This document shows, piece by piece, positions 59,815-64,000 of a DNA stretch of 64,000 nt (position 1 is its first letter; the number at the start of each line of letters is the position of its first letter). The notes beneath the pieces were generated by a model that was not told the origin of the DNA, did no database searches, and saw only the letters and a list, made by a program, of their open reading frames with translations. This stretch comes from Silene conica. Lineage: Eukaryota; Streptophyta; Magnoliopsida; Caryophyllales; Caryophyllaceae. The translations under genes were made by a program, and so were the position numbers. The stretch is taken from positions 19,101,001 to 19,165,000 of the forward strand of contig CM055318.2 in assembly GCA_029255685.2 (NCBI GenBank), in the 5' to 3' direction.

Positions 59815-60180
59815 TTGTGAAACACAGACTCTTACATTTCACATAATAAAAGGCTTAGTTTCACAACCTAAGCTTCTAGTTTCACATAATAATGACTGAG
59901 AATCACAGAATCACAAAAAGAACTTTAAACTGAAAATATTAGAAAATAAACTTAAAACTGAAAGAAACTCATTATGTGAATCTAAGAGTTATATTGTGAA
60001 ACTAGAAGCTTATGAAGTGAAACTACATGCTTATTTTGTGAAACTAGTTGGCTATATTGTGAAACCTGTTGAAAAATCAGCCTGTTTTTTTGAATTCTTA
60101 ACTTGTGAAACTAGAAGCTTAACTTGTGAAACTAGAAGCTTAACTTGTGAAACTGGATTCGTATTCTGAAACGTACTAAA
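59815..60180. repeat. GTGAAAC/GTTTCAC repeats near the right end of the MULE
   Basis: Two blocks: about 59815-59900 (TTTCACATAATAA units) and 59990-60175 (GTGAAACTAGAAGCTTATGA, CCTGTTGAAAAATCAGCCTG). The second block is the inverted equivalent of 63690-64000 in the neighbouring copy. Confidence 0.85.
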
Positions 60181-60710
60181 ATAATCAAAAACACTCTCAA
60201 AACCTAGATATTTTCATCACAACCCTAGGTATCACTAACAATGAAAAATAACAATAAACACTCAACTAATGATAATCCAGCAGAAAATAGCAAAACAAAA
60301 ACAAAAGAAAGAGCAAAAATAAGTAATTAAACTAATTTAAGAAAAAAAATGTAACAAATAACATACGAAAATACGAAGAACATACGAAGAAGATGATAAT
60401 GGAGGTTGTTGATGTTAAAAACTTCGAAGAACGACAATGCTTGCTTATTTCGCCTCAAATATTCGAAAATAAACCACACATCCAAAGAACGACAAACAAA
60501 TCACATTATAACGTACTAAAATAATCAAAAACACTCTCAAACAATAAACACTCAACTAATGATAATCCAGCAGAAAAATAGCAAAAAAAATACAAAATAA
60601 AGAGCAAAAATAAGTAATTAAACTAATTAAAGAACAAAAATGTAACAAATAACGAACGAAAATACGAAGAACATACGAAGAAGATGATAATGCAGGTTGT
60701 TGATGATTCC
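60171..60710. repeat. ~340-bp subterminal tandem duplication
   Basis: ACGTACTAAAATAATCAAAA appears at about 60173 and 60511; each copy continues to GAACATACGAAGAAGATGAT and GGTTGTTGATG. The copies differ by an indel of about 55 bp. A purine-rich GAGAGAGTGAGAAAG block (60725-60835) follows before the inverted terminus. Confidence 0.75.
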
Positions 60711-60976
60711 GGGGAGAATATCAAATGGTTACCGCGAGCGAGAGAGAGTGAGAGAGTGAGAAAGCGAGAGAGCGAGAGAGAGTGAGAAAGAAGAATTTGA
60801 AAAGACGTTGAGAGAGTGAGAAAGAAAGAATGAATGAAAGGTCAGTTTCTTTTTTTTTTGTTTAATATATATGGACACGTGGCACAATCTGGGACGCCCA
60901 TGGTTTTTAGATCTAACGGTTTAGAATGGTCCGGCAGCCTCACGCTAAGAGAGCGGCCTCACGTGATTCAATTTCT

Positions 60977-62942
60977 ATATAGAGCGAGGATCCTGTGAGG
61001 TCTACTTCTTAAATGAGGATTGAGGTTTATTCTTACATGATGATTGCATCTCAACCATTGGATTTAATTGAGGTTTGTAACTTTGGTAAAGAAAACTTAC
61101 ACCTAAGATAATATCTTTTTTTCTCGAGATTTTTTTTATCAAATTTTTTTCTCGAAAATCTTTATTCGAAACTTTTTTTTCCGAAATTTTTTTGTCTCGA
61201 AACTTTTTTTCTCCGAATTTTTTCCGAAACTTTTTTTTTCTCCGAATTTTTTTACGAAACTTTTTTTTCTCCAACTTTTTTTTCTAACCTTTTTTCTCCG
61301 AATTTTTTTCCGAAATTTTTTTTTTCAAAATTTTTTTTACGAGATTTTTTTTCTCGACATTTTTGTTGAGATATTTTTATCAATTTTTTTTCTCGAAAAT
61401 CTTTCTTCGCAACTTTTTTTTCCGAAATTTTTTTCAAAACTTTTTTTTCTCCGAAATTTTTTCGAAACTTTTTTTTTCTCCGGATTTTTTTTACGAAATT
61501 TTTTTTTCTCCAACTTTTTTTTCGAACCTTTTTTCTCCGATTTTTGTTCTGAAAGTTTTTTTCCGAATTTTTTTTTTTTCTCGAGATTCTTTTTCTCGAA
61601 ATTGTTTCTCCTCGACATTTTTTTTTGAAATATTTTTATCAATTTTTTTTTCTCGAGATTTTTTTTTCTTTTTTTTTCGTAATATTGTTTTGGAGAACCC
61701 GTGATATTGTATTGAGTAACATGTGTATCTACGCATTTAACCATGCGTATATACACATTTAAAGGTGTGTATCTACACATTTAGAGATGTGTATTTATGC
61801 ATTTAAAGGTATGCATCTACGCATTTAGACATGTGTATCTACGCAATTAAAGGTGTGTATCTACGCATTTAGACATGTGTATCTACGCATCAAACACGTG
61901 TATCTACGTATTTAAAGGCGTGTATCTACGCATTTAGTCATGTGTATCTACGCATTTAAAGGTGTGTATCTACGCATTTAAAGATGTATATATACACATT
62001 TAGAGGTGTGTATCTACGCATTTAGAGATGTGTATCTACGCATTTAGAAATGTGTATCTACACATTTAAAGGTGTATCTACGCATTTAGACATGTGTATC
62101 TACGCATTTAGACATATATATCTACGCATTTAGACATGACATGTATATCTACGCATTTAAACATGTGTATCTACGCATTTAGCCATGTGTATCTACGCAT
62201 TTAAAGGTGTGTATCTACGCATTAAGAGATGCGTATCTACGTATTTAAAAAGGTGTATCTACACATTTAGCCATGTGTATCTACGCATTTAAAGGTGGAT
62301 ATCTACGCATTTAGACATGAAAAGAGCCTAATCCAATCCTAAACCCTTCCCTTCCTATATTCGTTTAAATAGGATAAAAAATCAAAAGACACCCAAGAGG
62401 GAAAGAGTGAACCCCTTTTTGGGGACCGGGTATCCTAAAACGGGATGAGAAATGGTTACTCAATACAATATCATGGGTTCTTCAAAACAATATTATGAAA
62501 AAAATGAAATAAAAAAATTCGAAAAAAAAAGAAAAAAAAATTTGAGAAAAAAACATTTCGAGAAAAAAATTTTCGAGAAGAAAAAAATTCCGAACAAAAA
62601 CATTTCGAGAAAAAAAATTACGAAAAAAAATATTTCGAGAAAAAATCATTAACAAGGTAAACAAAGAAGGAGCTAGAAAAATAAATAAGAAATTTATGCG
62701 AAACGAGTCTACTGATCTGGAGGTACTGGGTTCGACTCCTGCTGCTGGCGTCTTTTTTCTGATTAAATCTAACCAGAAAGTCGCGGGGTCGCGGGTTCGA
62801 CCCCCACTGGAGTAGTGTTTGGTTTTTTTGCTGAAATTGTACATTATCCACGTGGCATCATCTCATGGTTCTTCTTGTTGATCTAATGGTTCTTATAGTA
62901 GACCTCAATCCTCATTTAAGATCATAGACCTCACATGATGCA
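60977..62942. mobile_element. MULE-like non-autonomous element with internal minisatellite
   Basis: Inverted ends: left GGATCCTGTGAGGTCTACTT then CTTAAATGAGGATTGAGGT; right (reverse strand) GCATCATGTGAGGTCTATGA then CTTAAATGAGGATTGAGGT. Inside: T-rich TTTTTTTCTCCGAAA words (61115-61680), partly mirrored as A-rich at 62500-62650, and GTGATATTGTATTGAGTAAC (61701), also found in the 44160 element and, as an imperfect inverse, near 62461. A 22-bp minisatellite occupies 61723-62319. Non-coding; Lys- or Phe-rich frames are repeat artefacts. Confidence 0.7.
61723..62319. repeat. 22-bp minisatellite GTGTATCTACGCATTTAAAGGT
   Basis: About 27 units of 22 bp. The last six bases alternate irregularly among AAAGGT, AGACAT, AGCCAT and AGAGAT, a sign of higher-order duplication. 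Confidence 0.95.
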
Positions 62943-62943
62943 A

Positions 62944-63005
<62 letters not shown>
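62943..63005. repeat. (CT)n-(AT)n compound microsatellite
   Basis: About 9 CT repeats followed by about 22 AT repeats, exactly between the small MULE-like element and the second large copy. Confidence 0.97.
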
Positions 63006-63010
<5 letters not shown>

Positions 63011-64000
63011 TGAATCACGTGAGGCCGGTCTCTTAGGGTGAGGCTGTCGGACCCTTCTAAACCGTTAGATTTAAGTATCACGGAAGCACCAGATTGTGCC
63101 ACGTGTCCTATATAAAAAAAAAAACTGACACTCCTTACTTCATTTCACGTCTTTTCAAATTCATTCAATCACAAAACCGTTGCTCTCTCTCTCTATCTCC
63201 CTCGCTCGTTCGCTTGCTCGCTCGCTCGCTCGTCCGCTCGTCTTCTTCCCGGAATCTATCGTCGTCCTTCATTTTCTTCGTATGTTTCTTCATCTTTCTT
63301 CATCTTTGAATTTGCATGTAGTTAGTCTGTTACATTTTTGTCAGCAAGTTATTTAAGTAGTTTAATTACTGATTTGCGTTTTTTTTTTGTTTTTTTTTGC
63401 TATTTTCTTGCTCGATTATCATTAGTTGAATGTTTATTGTTATTTTCCATTGTTAGTGATATCTAGGGTTTGTGATGAAAATATCTAGGGTTAATTAGGA
63501 TGTTGTTTCTTATAAGTACTGAAATGTCGTTTTTCTTTGCTATTTTCCTACTCGATTATCATTAGTTGAATGTTTATTGTTATTTTTTCATATTAGTGAT
63601 ATCTAGGGTTTTGAGATGAGAAACGAGTTTATGTGATCGTAAGAGTTTTGAGTAAGTTTCAGTAGTAAGTAGTATTCGTGTCAGTAACATAGCCATCTAG
63701 TTTCACAAAATAAGCATGTAGTTTCACTTCATAAGCTTCTAGTTTCACAAGTTAAGAATTCAAAAAAAACAGGCTGATTTTTCATCAGGTTTCACAATAT
63801 AGCCAACTAGTTTCACAAAATAAGCATGTAGTTTCACTTCATAAACTTCTAGTTTCATAAGTTAAGAATTCAAAAAAACAGGCTGATTTTTCAACAGGTT
63901 TCACAATATAGCCAACTAGTTTCACAAAATAAGCATGTAGTTTCACTTCATAAGCTTCTAGTTTCACAAGTTAAGAATTCAAAAAAACAGGCTGATTTTT
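63006..64000. mobile_element. Second large MULE copy, inverted, truncated by the window
   Basis: Starts GAAATTGAATCACGTGAGGC, and throughout is the diverged reverse complement of the right end of the large MULE (60976 back to about 59990): CCACGTGTCCTATATA, a CTCGCTCG-rich block, GATTATCATTAGTTGA and GTGATATCTAGGGTT words, then GTTTCAC repeats. Orientation is tail to tail with the first copy. Its coding part would lie beyond the window. Confidence 0.85.
63690..64000. repeat. ~110-bp tandem repeat built of GTTTCAC units
   Basis: Three copies starting near 63701, 63811 and 63920, each with TTTCACAAAATAAGCATGTA, GTTTCACTTCATAAGCTTCT and AAAACAGGCTGATTTTT. Equivalent to the higher-order repeat of transposase intron 2 in inverse orientation. 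Confidence 0.9.

Noticed and set aside
61002..61780. Lys/Phe-rich frames at 61002-61780 and 62452-62851
   Set aside because: Translations of T-rich TTTTTTTCTCGAAA repeats; no domain, no splice context.
62700..62815. tRNA-like B boxes (GGTTCGACTCC near 62731, GGTTCGACCCC near 62793)
   Set aside because: No A box at the right distance and no cloverleaf could be drawn; at most decayed tRNA-related repeat.

Overview
The window looks like gene-poor, AT-rich nuclear DNA from a flowering plant, most likely a eudicot. The evidence is spliced genes with GT..AG introns, Ty1/copia LTR retrotransposons, CACTA, Mutator-like (MULE), Stowaway and Tourist elements, and Helitron ends. Several repeat styles recall Caryophyllales, but this cannot be proved from sequence alone. 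I see no rRNA, tRNA, organellar or bacterial gene and no clearly functional non-transposon gene. Almost everything that can be explained is a mobile element, often nested.

Layout. 1-3.5 kb: degraded repeats and a dead transposon-type ORF. 3540-8889: a complete non-autonomous CACTA element (3-bp TSD TAG, GACGCTTT subterminal repeats) carrying spliced fragments of a leucine-rich-repeat receptor kinase gene. 9.5-11.2 kb: foldback elements and a TIR element holding a nested Stowaway. 12558-17416: a defective Copia with a 592-bp TRIM inserted in its reverse transcriptase (perfect TSD GTGAT). 19-33 kb: AT-rich DNA with three Helitron 3' ends, a long-inverted-repeat element, Stowaway and Tourist MITEs, minisatellites and an RPA70-like pseudogene. 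34023-40094: a Copia with perfect TSD TAATG, many disabling mutations, and a 907-bp Tourist element in its right LTR.

42.5-64 kb is the most interesting part. Elements with related ends (GGATC..GTGAGG) are strung together through (TA)n and (GA)n microsatellites. The largest, 45357-60976 (about 15.6 kb), is a MULE-like element. It encodes an apparently intact four-exon FAR1/MuDR-type transposase (+ strand, 844 aa) and a 13-exon Ulp1/SENP-type cysteine protease (- strand) with its His-Asp-Cys triad. It also has two tandemly duplicated small ORFs resembling F-box proteins (- strand), one of them frameshifted. The same ~20-bp sequence, core TGTGAAACTAGAAGCTTA, recurs many times in the introns and spacers of this element. 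A second copy of the element's right end begins at 63006 in inverted orientation and leaves the window.

Working model (inference): the transposase would act on the element ends and possibly on the repeated motif. The Ulp1-like protease (de-SUMOylation) and F-box-like proteins (ubiquitin-ligase adaptors) would act on host protein modification. Exon structures were deduced by eye from splice signals and frame continuity and need RNA support.
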